Of a DNA stretch of 64,000 nt, positions 32,730 to 41,674 are shown in pieces; the stretch's first letter is position 1, and each line of letters begins with the position of its first letter. Source of the stretch: Nonomuraea solani (GTDB lineage Bacteria; Actinomycetota; Actinomycetes; Streptosporangiales; Streptosporangiaceae); the NCBI RefSeq assembly GCF_900108335.1, contig NZ_FNVT01000007.1, positions 434,001 through 498,000 of the forward strand, written 5' to 3'. Made by a program: the position numbers and the translations under genes. Under the pieces are notes generated by a model that was given only the letters and a program-made list of their open reading frames with translations, did not search any database and had not been told where the DNA came from.

Positions 32730-32852
32730 ATGACGCCGTTCGATCGGATGATGGAACCGCACGACGAGACCTTCAACCCCTGGAGCGTCGTCAACCTGGT
32801 CTTCCACCACCTGGCCGGGCAGGGTCTGCATCCGGTGCTGGGCGATCGCTGA
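32730..32852 (+). CDS. Small conserved-looking ORF between regulator and prmA
   Basis: A 40-aa frame containing FNPWSVVNLVFHHLAGQGLH. I associate this pattern with a family of small actinobacterial hypothetical proteins of about 60-70 residues, so this copy may be shortened at the C-terminus. ATG is at 32730, with alternatives at 32748 and 32751; none has a strong ribosome site. It lies between the two palindromes and would be the first product of a long prm transcript. Function unknown; it may be a remnant or a leader peptide. Confidence 0.4.
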   Translation: MTPFDRMMEPHDETFNPWSVVNLVFHHLAGQGLHPVLGDR

Positions 32853-32868
32853 CCGAAACCCGTCCACC

Positions 32869-32883
32869 GCCTCATCTTGAGAC
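32869..32883. promoter_or_regulatory. GTCTCA-N3-TGAGAC-like site, copy 2
   Basis: GCCTCATCTTGAGAC matches the first dyad at 11 of 12 arm positions with the same 3-bp centre. It lies 69 bp before the prmA start and 167 bp from copy 1 (centre to centre, close to 16 helical turns). No convincing -35/-10 pair was found between it and prmA. Confidence 0.6.
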
Positions 32884-32951
32884 GCCCGAGGCGCCGTCCG
32901 CGTGGTCTGATCCGGGCACGACGAGTGTCGGCCCACGGTGAGGAGTGACCG

Positions 32952-34604
32952 ATGAGTCGCCAGAGCGTGGCCAAGGCCCACCAGAAGATCCAGGAGCTGT
33001 CCTGGGAACCGATGTACCACGAGCCGGTGTCGCAGTACGGCACCGACTACACCTTCCAGAAGGCGCAGAAGAAGGACCCGCTCAAGCAGGTGCTGCGGTC
33101 GTACTTCCCCATGCAGGAGGAGAAGGACCACCGCGTCTACGGCGCGTCCGACGGCGCCATCCGCGGCAACATGTTCCGCCAGGTGCAGGAGCGCTGGCTG
33201 GAGTGGCAGAAGCTGTTCCTCAGCATCATCCCGCTGCCGGAGATCTCGGCGGCGCGGGCGATGCCGCTGCTGTTCCGTACGGTGCCCAACCCCGAGCTGC
33301 ACAACGGCCAGGCGATCCAGATGATCGACGAGGTACGGCACTCGACGATCCAGCAGAACCTCAAGCGCCTGTACATGAACAACTACATCGACCCGGCCGG
33401 CTTCAACAGCAGCTTGCGCAACTTCCAGAACGACTACTGCGGGACGATCGGCCGCCAGTTCGCCGAGGGTTTCATCACCGGCGACGCCATCACCGCGGCG
33501 AGCATCTACCTGACGATCGTGGCGGAGACGGCGTTCACCAACACGCTGTTCGTCGCCATGCCGGCCGAGGCCGCCGCGAACGGCGACTACCTGCTGCCGA
33601 CGGTGTTCCACTCGGTGCAGTCCGACGAGTCCCGGCACATCAGCAACGGCTACGCGACCCTGCTGATGGCCCTGGCCGACGAGGGCAACCACCAGTTGCT
33701 GCAGCGCGACCTGCGCTACGCCTGGTGGAACAACCACCGGGTGGTGGACGCCGCGATCGGCACGTTCATCGAGTACGGCACCAAGGACCGCCGCAAGGAC
33801 CGCGAGAGCTACGCCGAGATGTGGCGGCGGTGGATCTACGACGACTACTACCGCAGCTACCTCGTACCGCTGGAGAAGTACGGCCTGGTCATCCCGCACG
33901 ACCTGATCGAGGAGGCGTGGAACCAGATCTGGAACAAGGGCTACGTGCACGAGGTCGCCCAGTTCTTCGCCACCGGCTGGCTGGCCAACTACTGGCGGAT
34001 CGACCCGATGACCGACACGGACTTCGAGTGGTTCGAGCACAAGTACCCCGGCTGGTACGACAGGTACGGCAAGTGGTGGGAGAACTACAACCGCCTGTCG
34101 AAGCCCAACGGCCACAACCCGATCGTCTTCGAGGACGTCGACTACCAGTACCCGCACCGCTGCTGGACCTGCATGGTGCCCTGCCTGGTCCGCGAGGACA
34201 TGGTCATGGACGAGGTCAACGGCCAGTGGCGCACGTACTGCCACGAGGCGTGCCGCTGGACCGACGTCACCGCGTTCCGCCCGGTCTACCAGGGCCGCCA
34301 GACGCCCAACATGGGCCAGCTCATCGGCTCCCGGGAGTGGGAGACGCTCTACCACGGCTGGAACTGGGCCGACGTCGTCAGCGACATGGGCTTCGTCCGC
34401 GACGACGGGAAGACGCTGGTCGCGCAGCCGCACCTGAACCTGGACCCGTCGAAGATGTGGACCCTCGATCACCTGCGCCGCTGCCCGCCGCTGCAGAGCC
34501 CGAACGTGCTGCTCAACGAGATGACCCCGGAGGAGCGGGAGGCGTTCCGCGCCGACTACGTGCGGGGCGGGCCCGCGGGCCGTCCGGCTCCGAAACTCAC
34601 GTAG
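32952..34604 (+). CDS. prmA: Propane monooxygenase hydroxylase large (alpha) subunit
   Basis: A 550-aa diiron hydroxylase alpha subunit of the soluble bacterial multicomponent monooxygenases. The six iron ligands can be placed as E97 (PLPEIS), E127 and H130 (DEVRH), E192 (VAETAF), E226 and H229 (DESRH). The intervals 30, 65 and 34 equal those of the methane monooxygenase alpha subunit. A cysteine cluster near residue 400 (HRCWTCMVPC) is typical of the propane/mim branch. It oxidises propane, acetone or related small molecules with O2 and NADH through its partner proteins. The ATG at 32952 follows GAGGAG. It heads the operon prmABCD-amidohydrolase-DUF59-adh-groEL. Confidence 0.93.
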   Translation: MSRQSVAKAHQKIQELSWEPMYHEPVSQYGTDYTFQKAQKKDPLKQVLRSYFPMQEEKDHRVYGASDGAIRGNMFRQVQERWLEWQKLFLSIIPLPEISAARAMPLLFRTVPNPELHNGQAIQMIDEVRHSTIQQNLKRLYMNNYIDPAGFNSSLRNFQNDYCGTIGRQFAEGFITGDAITAASIYLTIVAETAFTNTLFVAMPAEAAANGDYLLPTVFHSVQSDESRHISNGYATLLMALADEGNHQLLQRDLRYAWWNNHRVVDAAIGTFIEYGTKDRRKDRESYAEMWRRWIYDDYYRSYLVPLEKYGLVIPHDLIEEAWNQIWNKGYVHEVAQFFATGWLANYWRIDPMTDTDFEWFEHKYPGWYDRYGKWWENYNRLSKPNGHNPIVFEDVDYQYPHRCWTCMVPCLVREDMVMDEVNGQWRTYCHEACRWTDVTAFRPVYQGRQTPNMGQLIGSREWETLYHGWNWADVVSDMGFVRDDGKTLVAQPHLNLDPSKMWTLDHLRRCPPLQSPNVLLNEMTPEEREAFRADYVRGGPAGRPAPKLT

Positions 34605-35627
34605 ATGGCCGACAAGCACGTCGTGCGCTTCGAACCGGTCGGCATCGAGATCGAGGTCGGCGAGGACCAGGCGGTGCTGCGCGCCGCGGCCGAGCAGGGG
34701 CTCATGCTCATGCACGGCTGCAAGGAGGGCCAGTGCGCGTCCTGCAAGTCGTTCGTCCTCGACGGCGACGACATCGAGCTGGACCGGTACTCCACCTTCG
34801 CCCTGCCCGACTACGAGAAGGAGGAGGGCTACACACTGCTGTGCCGGGCGCACGTGTACGAGGACGTCACGATCGAGCTGCTCAACTTCGACGAGGAGAT
34901 GATCCGCTCGGGGCTACCGATCGTGAACGCGGTGGCCGAGGTCGTCGCCAACGACCCGGTCACCCACGATCTGCGCCACCTGGTGCTGCGGCTGGCCGAG
35001 CCCAAGGAGCTCACGTTCTTCCCCGGCCAGTACGTGGACATCGCCGTCCCGGGCGCCGAGGCCACCCGCTCGTTCTCGATGGCGAACACCTCCAGCCGCG
35101 ACGGCGGCCGGCTGGAGTTCGTCATCAAGGTGTATCCGGACGGCCTGTTCTCGCACTTCCTGGACACCCGGGTCGCGGTGGGCGACCGCCTCTCCCTGAC
35201 CGGCCCGTTCGGCGTCTTCACCCTGCGCGAAGGGCACGGCGAGGACCTGCTGTTCGTCGGCGGCGGCGCCGGCATGGCCCCGATCCTGGCGCTGCTGCGC
35301 TCGATGGCCGAGCGCGGCGTCCAGCGCCGGGCCACCTACTACTACGGCGCGCGCCGCCGTCGCGACCTCTGCTTCGAGCAGGAGTTGCGCGCTCTGGAGA
35401 AGACCCTGCCGGGCTTCCGGTACGTGCCGGCACTGTCCGAAGAGGACTGGGACGGCGAGGTCGGCCTCATCACCGACGTGGTCCGGCGGCACGAGCACGA
35501 CCTCAGGAACACGCACGCCTACCTCTGCGGGCCGCCGCCCATGGTCGAGGCGGCGATGCCGCTGCTCACCGCGCTCGGGGTGCCGCAGAAGCACATCTAC
35601 TTCGACAAATTCACTACGACCGGGTGA
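34605..35627 (+). CDS. prmB: Propane monooxygenase NADH reductase component
   Basis: A 340-aa reductase that starts on the base after the prmA stop. Residues 1-95 form a plant-type 2Fe-2S ferredoxin with ligands C39, C44, C47 (GCKEGQCASC) and C80 (LLCRAH). Then comes an FAD-binding barrel (RSFSMANTS, near residue 150) and an NAD-binding domain (LLFVGGGAGMAPILALLR, about 215-232; CGPPPMV near the end). It passes electrons from NADH to the diiron site. The order alpha, reductase, beta, coupling protein is that of prm/mim clusters, not of methane monooxygenase. Confidence 0.92.
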   Translation: MADKHVVRFEPVGIEIEVGEDQAVLRAAAEQGLMLMHGCKEGQCASCKSFVLDGDDIELDRYSTFALPDYEKEEGYTLLCRAHVYEDVTIELLNFDEEMIRSGLPIVNAVAEVVANDPVTHDLRHLVLRLAEPKELTFFPGQYVDIAVPGAEATRSFSMANTSSRDGGRLEFVIKVYPDGLFSHFLDTRVAVGDRLSLTGPFGVFTLREGHGEDLLFVGGGAGMAPILALLRSMAERGVQRRATYYYGARRRRDLCFEQELRALEKTLPGFRYVPALSEEDWDGEVGLITDVVRRHEHDLRNTHAYLCGPPPMVEAAMPLLTALGVPQKHIYFDKFTTTG

Positions 35628-35640
35628 GGGGAGCAACCTT

Positions 35641-36804
35641 ATGACAACCCCGCGAAGCGTACCGAAGCCGGTCTTCACCGACGCCGAAGCCGGCGCCAAG
35701 GAGTTCCCGGATTCGACCGCGCGCCAGTTCGCCTACTACACGCCGCAGAAACGCAAGCGGACGCACTACGAGGACGTGACCGTCGAGGTCCAGCCGGACC
35801 CGCGCCACTACCTGAGCCAGGGCTGGCTGTACGGCTTCTCCGACGGCCGCGGCGGCTACCCGCTGGACTGGACCGCGCTCAAGGCGTGGGGCCAGGACCG
35901 GCCCGAGCCCGAGCGCGGACCCGGCTCCGGCGGCAAGGGCTACGAGTGGCCGGCGCACGGCTGGCACGAGTTCCGCGACCCCAACCAGGAGTGGGAGCTG
36001 TCCCTCTACCGCTACAACTCCAACGTGGTGCGCCAGGTCGGCCAGAACATCGAGGCGGCCAGGCAGTCGAAGGCGTTCGAGCAGTGGAACCCGAACTGGG
36101 TGCGGTTCGTGGAGAGCCACGTCGGCGCGTGGATGCACGTGGACCACGGGCTCGGCCTCTATCTCTTCGCCAACGCCAACCGCCGCGCGCCGACCAACAT
36201 GCACAACAACGCGATCTCGGTCAACAGCATGCACCGGATCAGGTCGGCCCAGGACCTCGCGCTCTACAACCTGACGCTGAGCGAGGAGATCGACGGGTTC
36301 GACGGCGCCGCGCACCTGGAGGCGTGGAACCGGGACCCGGCCTGGCAGGGCGTGCGGGAGACCGCCGAGCGGCTGACCGCCGTCGACGACTGGTGCGAGG
36401 CCGTGTTCGCCGCCAACGTGGTCTTCGAGCCGCTGGTCGGCGAGCTGTTCCGGAGCCATCTGGTGCAGCAGGCGGCCCCGCGCAACGGCGACTTCATCAC
36501 TCCCACGATCGTCGGCGCCGAGGAGTACGACTACGCCGAGCGGGACCTGCGCTACACGAGGGTCATGTTCGGCCTGCTGGCCAACGACCGCGAGTTCGCC
36601 CACCACAACACGACGATCATGCAGGAGTGGCTCTCGCTCTGGGTGCCGCGCGCCCTCTCGGCCGCCCGCACGCTGCAGCCGCTGTGGTCGCAGCCCGACG
36701 CGAAGGCACCCCGCTTCGAGGACGGCCTCGACCGGGCCAAGAGCCGGTTCACCGATCTGCTGGCCGAGTTCCGCCTCGACACCCCGAAGGAGCTGACCCA
36801 GTGA
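35641..36804 (+). CDS. prmC: Propane monooxygenase hydroxylase small (beta) subunit
   Basis: A 387-aa subunit with the same helical fold as the alpha subunit but without iron ligands. The start (TTPRSVPKPVFTDAEAGAKE) and the later WQGVRETAERLTAVDDWCEA segment are typical of the beta chains of this class. It builds the alpha2beta2 core with PrmA. The ATG at 35641 follows GAGGGGAGC. Its end overlaps prmD by GTGA. Confidence 0.9.
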   Translation: MTTPRSVPKPVFTDAEAGAKEFPDSTARQFAYYTPQKRKRTHYEDVTVEVQPDPRHYLSQGWLYGFSDGRGGYPLDWTALKAWGQDRPEPERGPGSGGKGYEWPAHGWHEFRDPNQEWELSLYRYNSNVVRQVGQNIEAARQSKAFEQWNPNWVRFVESHVGAWMHVDHGLGLYLFANANRRAPTNMHNNAISVNSMHRIRSAQDLALYNLTLSEEIDGFDGAAHLEAWNRDPAWQGVRETAERLTAVDDWCEAVFAANVVFEPLVGELFRSHLVQQAAPRNGDFITPTIVGAEEYDYAERDLRYTRVMFGLLANDREFAHHNTTIMQEWLSLWVPRALSAARTLQPLWSQPDAKAPRFEDGLDRAKSRFTDLLAEFRLDTPKELTQ

Positions 36805-37178
36805 CGACGTTCAGGACGGCCGAGAGCCCCTTCAAGTCGGACAGCACGTCGTCCGGAATGTGCGGGTTCACGCTGATGAACAACCAGGTCGGCGTGGTGG
36901 TGGCCGAGGTCATGGCCACCAAGGACAACGTACGGGTGACGCCGCTGCCCTCGATGATCCGGATCGACGCGGTCCGGCGGATGGACGTCGTCTACGACGA
37001 GATCTCCGAGGCGCTCGGTGAGGAGCCCGGCTACTTCGACGCCGCCGAGTTCGAGGAGAACATGTCCACGCACTACGGCCGGATGATCCACGAGGACGAC
37101 CGGACCATCATGTTCGCGAACCCGGAGGACGCGGCCGGCTATCTCGGCTTCGACCTGACCGTCACGCCGAGGAGCTGA
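36801..37178 (+). CDS. prmD: Propane monooxygenase coupling/effector protein
   Basis: A 125-aa MmoB/DmpM-type effector. It starts with GTG at 36801 (GTGA overlap with prmC). The pattern MNNQVGVVVAEVMA followed by LPSMIRIDAVRRMDV is the usual core of these cofactor-less proteins, which bind the hydroxylase and tune oxygen activation. It completes the four-component enzyme. Confidence 0.9.
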   Translation: MTTFRTAESPFKSDSTSSGMCGFTLMNNQVGVVVAEVMATKDNVRVTPLPSMIRIDAVRRMDVVYDEISEALGEEPGYFDAAEFEENMSTHYGRMIHEDDRTIMFANPEDAAGYLGFDLTVTPRS

Positions 37179-37181
37179 ACC

Positions 37182-38210
37182 GTGTACGAGAAGGACGGCG
37201 AGAAGTACTTCATAGTCGATGGTCACATGCACTACTGGAACGCGGCGCCGGACAACTGGGTGCCGGGCGCCGAACGGTACGCGAAGGGCTGGATCGAGTG
37301 CTTCCACGCGTACCAGGGGCTGGCTCCGGCCGAGACCCACTGGCCGATGGAGAAGTTCCAGAAGTACTCCGAAGAGGACCTGATGAAGGACCTCTTCGAG
37401 GACGGGCACGTGGACGTCGCGATCTTCCAGCCGACGTACCTGACGGAGTGGTACAAGGAGGGCTTCAACACCACCGAGCGCAACGCGGCGCTCGGCGAGC
37501 GGCACCCCGGGAAGTTCATCGCCAACACCCGCTGGGACCCCCGCGACGGCGACGACGGCCTCAAGACGCTCGCCCACAACGTCGAGCGGTACGGCTCCAA
37601 GGGCGTCAAGCTCTACACCGCCGAGTGGCGTGAGGGCTCGCGCGGCTGGACGCTCAAGGACCCGGCCGCCTACCGCTATCTGGAGGCGTGCCAGGAGCTC
37701 GGGATCGTCAACATTCACGTGCACAAGGGGCCGACGATCTGGCCGCTGGACAAGGACGCGTTCGACGTCTCCGACATCGACCACGCGGCGACCGACTTCC
37801 CCGACCTCAACTTCATCGTCGAGCACGTCGGGCTGCCGCGCATCGAGGACTTCTGCTTCATGGCGACGCAGGAGCCCAACGTGTACGCGGGGCTGTCGGT
37901 CGTCATCGGCGGCCTCATGCACGCCCGTCCCAGGTTCTTCGCCAAGGTGATGGGCGAGCTGCTGTTCTGGGTCGGCGAGGACAAGATGACCTTCGGCAGC
38001 GACTACGGCATCTGGGAGCCCAAGTGGCAGATCGAGGGCTTCGTCGACTGGGACTACCCGGGCGAGGAGTTCTCCGACTTCCCGCGGGTCACCACCGCGA
38101 CGAAGAAGAAGATCCTCGGGCTGAACGCGGCCCGGCTCTACGGCATCGAGGTGCCGGCCGAGTGCCGGCTCGACGCGGGGCAGAGCGTCCCGCCGCTCGC
38201 GCCGGCATGA
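37182..38210 (+). CDS. Amidohydrolase-2 family metal-dependent hydrolase of the prm cluster
   Basis: A 342-aa TIM-barrel amidohydrolase with the N-terminal metal motif H-x-H (DGHMHYW, H15 and H17), later histidines in NIHVHKG and IVEHVG, and a C-terminal aspartate in FGSDYGIW. The GTG start lies 3 bases after prmD. Homologues sit at this place in mycobacterial mim clusters (MSMEG_1975 position). Requirement for active monooxygenase has been discussed for such genes, but the reaction is not settled. Confidence 0.85.
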   Translation: MYEKDGEKYFIVDGHMHYWNAAPDNWVPGAERYAKGWIECFHAYQGLAPAETHWPMEKFQKYSEEDLMKDLFEDGHVDVAIFQPTYLTEWYKEGFNTTERNAALGERHPGKFIANTRWDPRDGDDGLKTLAHNVERYGSKGVKLYTAEWREGSRGWTLKDPAAYRYLEACQELGIVNIHVHKGPTIWPLDKDAFDVSDIDHAATDFPDLNFIVEHVGLPRIEDFCFMATQEPNVYAGLSVVIGGLMHARPRFFAKVMGELLFWVGEDKMTFGSDYGIWEPKWQIEGFVDWDYPGEEFSDFPRVTTATKKKILGLNAARLYGIEVPAECRLDAGQSVPPLAPA

Positions 38211-38917
38211 GCGCCGTGCTCGACGGGTCGCGGACCCTCACAGCGCGCGTTCTCGCCGCACTGGCGACGGTACGCGACCCGGAGTTGGACGAGCCGATCA
38301 CCGCGCTCGGCTTCGTCGCGTCGTGCACCGTCTCCGCCCGCGGGCGGGCGGAGGTGCGGCTGCGGCTGCCGACGTACTTCTGCGCGCCCAACTTCGCCTT
38401 CCTCATGGTCGCCGACGCCCACGACGCGGTGTCGGCGACGGAGGGCGTGCGCCACGCCGAGGTGATCCTTGAGGACCATTTCGCCGCCGAGGAGATCAAC
38501 GGCGGGGTGGCCGCGCGGGCCGGGTTCGCGCGGTCCTTCGAGGGCGAGGCCGCCGGGGAGCTCGACGAGCTGCGCGCCGACTTCCTGCGCAGGGCGGTGC
38601 TGGCGGGCACGGACCAGGTGTGCCGGTCCCTGCCGGCGGGTGAAGATCCGGCCGGGCTGACGCTCGGTGACGTGCCCGGCTCACGCGAACTCGATCGGCT
38701 GCGGCGCCGGCGCGCCGAGCTGGGCCTGCCGTCGGGGGACGACGCCCCGCTGCTGATCGACCCGGCGACGGGCGCGCCGATCGGCCCGGACGCGGTCGTG
38801 CCGCACCTGCGCCGGGCGCGCACCACGCGGGTCGCCATCGAGGCCAACACCGGCATCTGCCGCGGCATGCTGCGGCATCGGTATCAGGACAAAGGGGAAG
38901 GCGAGGAGGAGCGATGA
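38207..38917 (+). CDS. MIP18/DUF59-type metal-sulfur assembly-like protein of the prm cluster
   Basis: A 236-aa protein. Residues 10-90 resemble the DUF59/MIP18 fold (VLAALATVRDPELDEPITALGF, then a CAPNF segment). The remaining 140 residues are specific to prm/mim clusters. DUF59 proteins help build iron-sulfur or metal centres. Here it may assist the diiron hydroxylase or the ferredoxin domain. It overlaps both neighbours by ATGA. Confidence 0.72.
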   Translation: MSAVLDGSRTLTARVLAALATVRDPELDEPITALGFVASCTVSARGRAEVRLRLPTYFCAPNFAFLMVADAHDAVSATEGVRHAEVILEDHFAAEEINGGVAARAGFARSFEGEAAGELDELRADFLRRAVLAGTDQVCRSLPAGEDPAGLTLGDVPGSRELDRLRRRRAELGLPSGDDAPLLIDPATGAPIGPDAVVPHLRRARTTRVAIEANTGICRGMLRHRYQDKGEGEEER

Positions 38918-39939
38918 AGGCCGTCCGGCTGCACGGGTACCACCAGATGCCCGTGGTCGAGGAGGTAGCGGAGCCGACCGTCCAGGGGCCGCTCGACGTC
39001 GTCGTACGCGTCGGCGGCGCCGGCGTGTGCCGTACCGACCTGCACATCGTCGAGGGCCAGTGGGCCGAGGCGATGGGCATCGCGCTGCCCTACACGCTCG
39101 GCCACGAGAACGCCGGCTGGGTGCACGAGGCCGGCTCCGCCGTCACCAGCGTGCGGGCCGGCGACACGGTGATCCTGCACCCGACGCCCACCTGCGGGCT
39201 GTGCCGCGCCTGCCGGATCGGGCAGGACATGCACTGCGCCGACAGCGCCTTCCCCGGCCTGTCCCGCGACGGCGGCATGGCCGCGTTCCTGCTGACCTCG
39301 GAGCGGGCCTGCGTCAAGCTCGACCCCCGGACGCGGCCGGAGGACGTCGCCGCGCTGGCCGACGCCGGCATCACCGCCTACCACGCGGTCCGCAAGGCGA
39401 TCCCGCTGCTCCATCCCGGCACGACGTGCGTCGTCATCGGGGCGGGCGGGCTCGGCCACATCGGCATCCAGTGCCTGGCCGCCCTCACCGCGACGCGGAT
39501 CGTCGTGGTCGACCGCAACCCCGACGCGCTCAAGCTGGCCGAGCAGCTCGGCGCGCACGCGGGCGTCGTCGCCGACGGGCGGCAGGTGGACGCGGTCAAG
39601 GATCTCACCGACGGCCGGGGGGCCGAGGTCGTGCTCGACTTCGTCGCCGAGCAGGGCGCCGAGCAGGACGGGTTCGCGATGACGGCGCGGGCCGGCTCCT
39701 ACTACGTGATCGGGTACGGCGGCACCGTGCGCATCCCGACGCTCGACATCATCTCGACCGAGCGCAACCTCGTCGGCAACATCGTCGGCACCTACAACGA
39801 CCTCGCCGAGCTGATGGTGCTGGCCCAGGCGGGCAAGGTCACGCTGCACACCAGGACGTACCCGCTGGAGGCCGCGGTGGACGCCCTGCGGGATCTCGAC
39901 GCGGGCCGGGTCCGCGGCCGCGCCATCCTCGTCCCGTAG
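38914..39939 (+). CDS. adh1: Zinc-dependent alcohol dehydrogenase of the propane pathway
   Basis: A 341-aa medium-chain dehydrogenase. Catalytic-zinc ligands are C39 (GVCRTD) and H64-E65 (GHENAG). The structural zinc uses C94, C97, C100 and C108 (CGLCRACRIGQDMHC). The NAD site is IGAGGLGHIG near 167-176. It would oxidise the secondary alcohol (2-propanol) made by the monooxygenase. The ATG overlaps the stop of the DUF59 gene. Unlike the fragment at 8244, this copy is complete. Confidence 0.87.
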   Translation: MKAVRLHGYHQMPVVEEVAEPTVQGPLDVVVRVGGAGVCRTDLHIVEGQWAEAMGIALPYTLGHENAGWVHEAGSAVTSVRAGDTVILHPTPTCGLCRACRIGQDMHCADSAFPGLSRDGGMAAFLLTSERACVKLDPRTRPEDVAALADAGITAYHAVRKAIPLLHPGTTCVVIGAGGLGHIGIQCLAALTATRIVVVDRNPDALKLAEQLGAHAGVVADGRQVDAVKDLTDGRGAEVVLDFVAEQGAEQDGFAMTARAGSYYVIGYGGTVRIPTLDIISTERNLVGNIVGTYNDLAELMVLAQAGKVTLHTRTYPLEAAVDALRDLDAGRVRGRAILVP

Positions 39940-39972
39940 CCGGATAGTCGCGACAGCCCGATTGGAGTATCG

Positions 39973-41664
39973 ATGGCCAAGGAACTGCGTTTCGGCCCGG
40001 AAGCGCGCACCCTGCTGCTGAGCGGGGTCGACCAGCTCGCCGAGGCGGTGAAGTCGACGCTCGGGCCCAAGGGCCGCAACGTCATCCTGGAGAAGCTCAC
40101 CGGCTCGCCGGTCGTCACCAACGACGGCGTGACGATCGCGCGGGAGATCCACCTCAAGGACCAGTTCGAGAACATGGGCGCCCAACTGGTCAAGGAAGCG
40201 GCCATCAAGACCAACGACATCGTCGGCGACGGCACGACGACGGCGACCGTCATCGCGCACGCCATCGTCAGGGAGGGCATGACGGCGATCGACGCCGGCG
40301 CGAACCCCGTGCTCGTCAAGCGGGGCGTCGACCTGGCCGTCGGCCGGCTGGTCGAGCGGCTCGGCGAGGTCGCCCGGCCGGTGAGCACCGAGCGGGACCT
40401 GGCGCGGGTGGCCGCGATCTCGGCCAACGACGACGACACGGTCGGCGCGGTGATCGCCAGGGCGCTGAGCACCGTCGGCGACGGCGGCGTCGTGACCGTC
40501 GAGGAGTCGGCGGAGCACGGGATGAGCGTGGAGTTCGTCGAGGGGTTCGAGTTCGACAACGGCTACCTGTCGCCGTACATGGTGACGAGCCCGGCCAGCC
40601 TGGAGGCGGTCGTCGCGGAGCCATACCTGCTGCTGTGCAGTGAGAAGATCACGAAGGTGCAGCAGCTCATGCCGCTGCTCGACAAGATCATGCGGGCACC
40701 GCGGCCGCTGGTCATCATCGCCGAGGCGGTCGAGGGCACGGCGCTGGGCATGCTGGTGCACAACCACGTCAACGGGATCTTCCAGTGTGTCGCCGTCCGG
40801 GCGCCGGGGTTCGGTGACCGGCGGCTGCACAAGCTGGAGGACATCGCCGCGATCACCGGCGGCGCCGTCTACAGCAGGCACTCCGGATTCACCCTGGAGA
40901 CGATGACCGTCGACCAGCTCGGCACCGCGGCCCAGGTGCGGGTCACCGCGGACAGGACCGCGCTCATCGGCGGCGGCGGCACGGCCGAGGCGGTCGAGTT
41001 CCGGCTCACCCAGTTGCGCGCGGAGCTGGGGCGGGCCACCTTCGGCGTGGACGAGGACGTGCTCACCGAGCGGATCGGCGCCCTGTCGGGCAAGGTCGCC
41101 GTCATCAAGGTGGGCGCGCCCACCAACGCCGAGCTGAAGGAGCTCCAGCACCGGGTCGAGGACGCGCTGTCGGCCACCCGGGCGGCCATGGCCGAGGGCA
41201 TCGTGGCCGGTGGCGGCGCCGCGCTGCTGCACGCCGCGAGTGCGCTGGACGACCTGGAGGTCAAGGACGACTACGCCACCGGCGTGGAGATCGTGCGCCG
41301 GGCCCTGACCGAGCCCGCGTACCTGATCGCCGCCAACGCCGGGTTCTCCGGCCCCGAGGTGATCGTGAGGACCGCGCGGATGGGCCCCGGCGAGGGGTTC
41401 GACGCGCTGCGGGAGCGTTTCGGCGACATGATCGAGATGGGCATCGTCGACCCGCTGCGGGTCGCCCGCTCGGCCCTGGAGAACGGCGCCTCGGTGGCCG
41501 GCCTGCTGCTCACGACGAACACGCTGGTCGCCGAGGAGCAGCCGCCGTGGGGCGGCAGCCGGGCGCTCATGACCGAGTTCGGGCCGCTCGACGAGGGCCT
41601 CAACCAGCCGTCGCCGGACTCGAGCACGCCGCAGTCGCTCGGGCTCGGGCCGTCGGTGGGGTGA
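39973..41664 (+). CDS. groEL: Dedicated chaperonin GroEL of the propane monooxygenase cluster
   Basis: A 563-aa HSP60 chaperonin with the standard landmarks ALGPKGRN-like STLGPKGRNVIL near residue 30, VGDGTTTATV near 85 and the apical VEFVEGFEFDNGYLSPYMV near 185-203. The usual GGM tail is replaced by a short tail ending GLGPSVG, and no groES is next to it, so it should borrow the housekeeping GroES. Dedicated GroELs in mim clusters are needed to fold the large hydroxylase subunit. The ATG has GGAG upstream at 39963-39966. Confidence 0.88.
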   Translation: MAKELRFGPEARTLLLSGVDQLAEAVKSTLGPKGRNVILEKLTGSPVVTNDGVTIAREIHLKDQFENMGAQLVKEAAIKTNDIVGDGTTTATVIAHAIVREGMTAIDAGANPVLVKRGVDLAVGRLVERLGEVARPVSTERDLARVAAISANDDDTVGAVIARALSTVGDGGVVTVEESAEHGMSVEFVEGFEFDNGYLSPYMVTSPASLEAVVAEPYLLLCSEKITKVQQLMPLLDKIMRAPRPLVIIAEAVEGTALGMLVHNHVNGIFQCVAVRAPGFGDRRLHKLEDIAAITGGAVYSRHSGFTLETMTVDQLGTAAQVRVTADRTALIGGGGTAEAVEFRLTQLRAELGRATFGVDEDVLTERIGALSGKVAVIKVGAPTNAELKELQHRVEDALSATRAAMAEGIVAGGGAALLHAASALDDLEVKDDYATGVEIVRRALTEPAYLIAANAGFSGPEVIVRTARMGPGEGFDALRERFGDMIEMGIVDPLRVARSALENGASVAGLLLTTNTLVAEEQPPWGGSRALMTEFGPLDEGLNQPSPDSSTPQSLGLGPSVG

Positions 41665-41674
41665 GGGTTCCCCC

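Noticed and set aside
32673..34853. A 726-codon open frame on the minus strand opposite prmA
   Set aside because: It is the codon-position shadow of a high-GC gene: the plus strand has full family sequence with correctly spaced iron ligands, and the minus frame has low-complexity His/Arg/Val-rich sequence.
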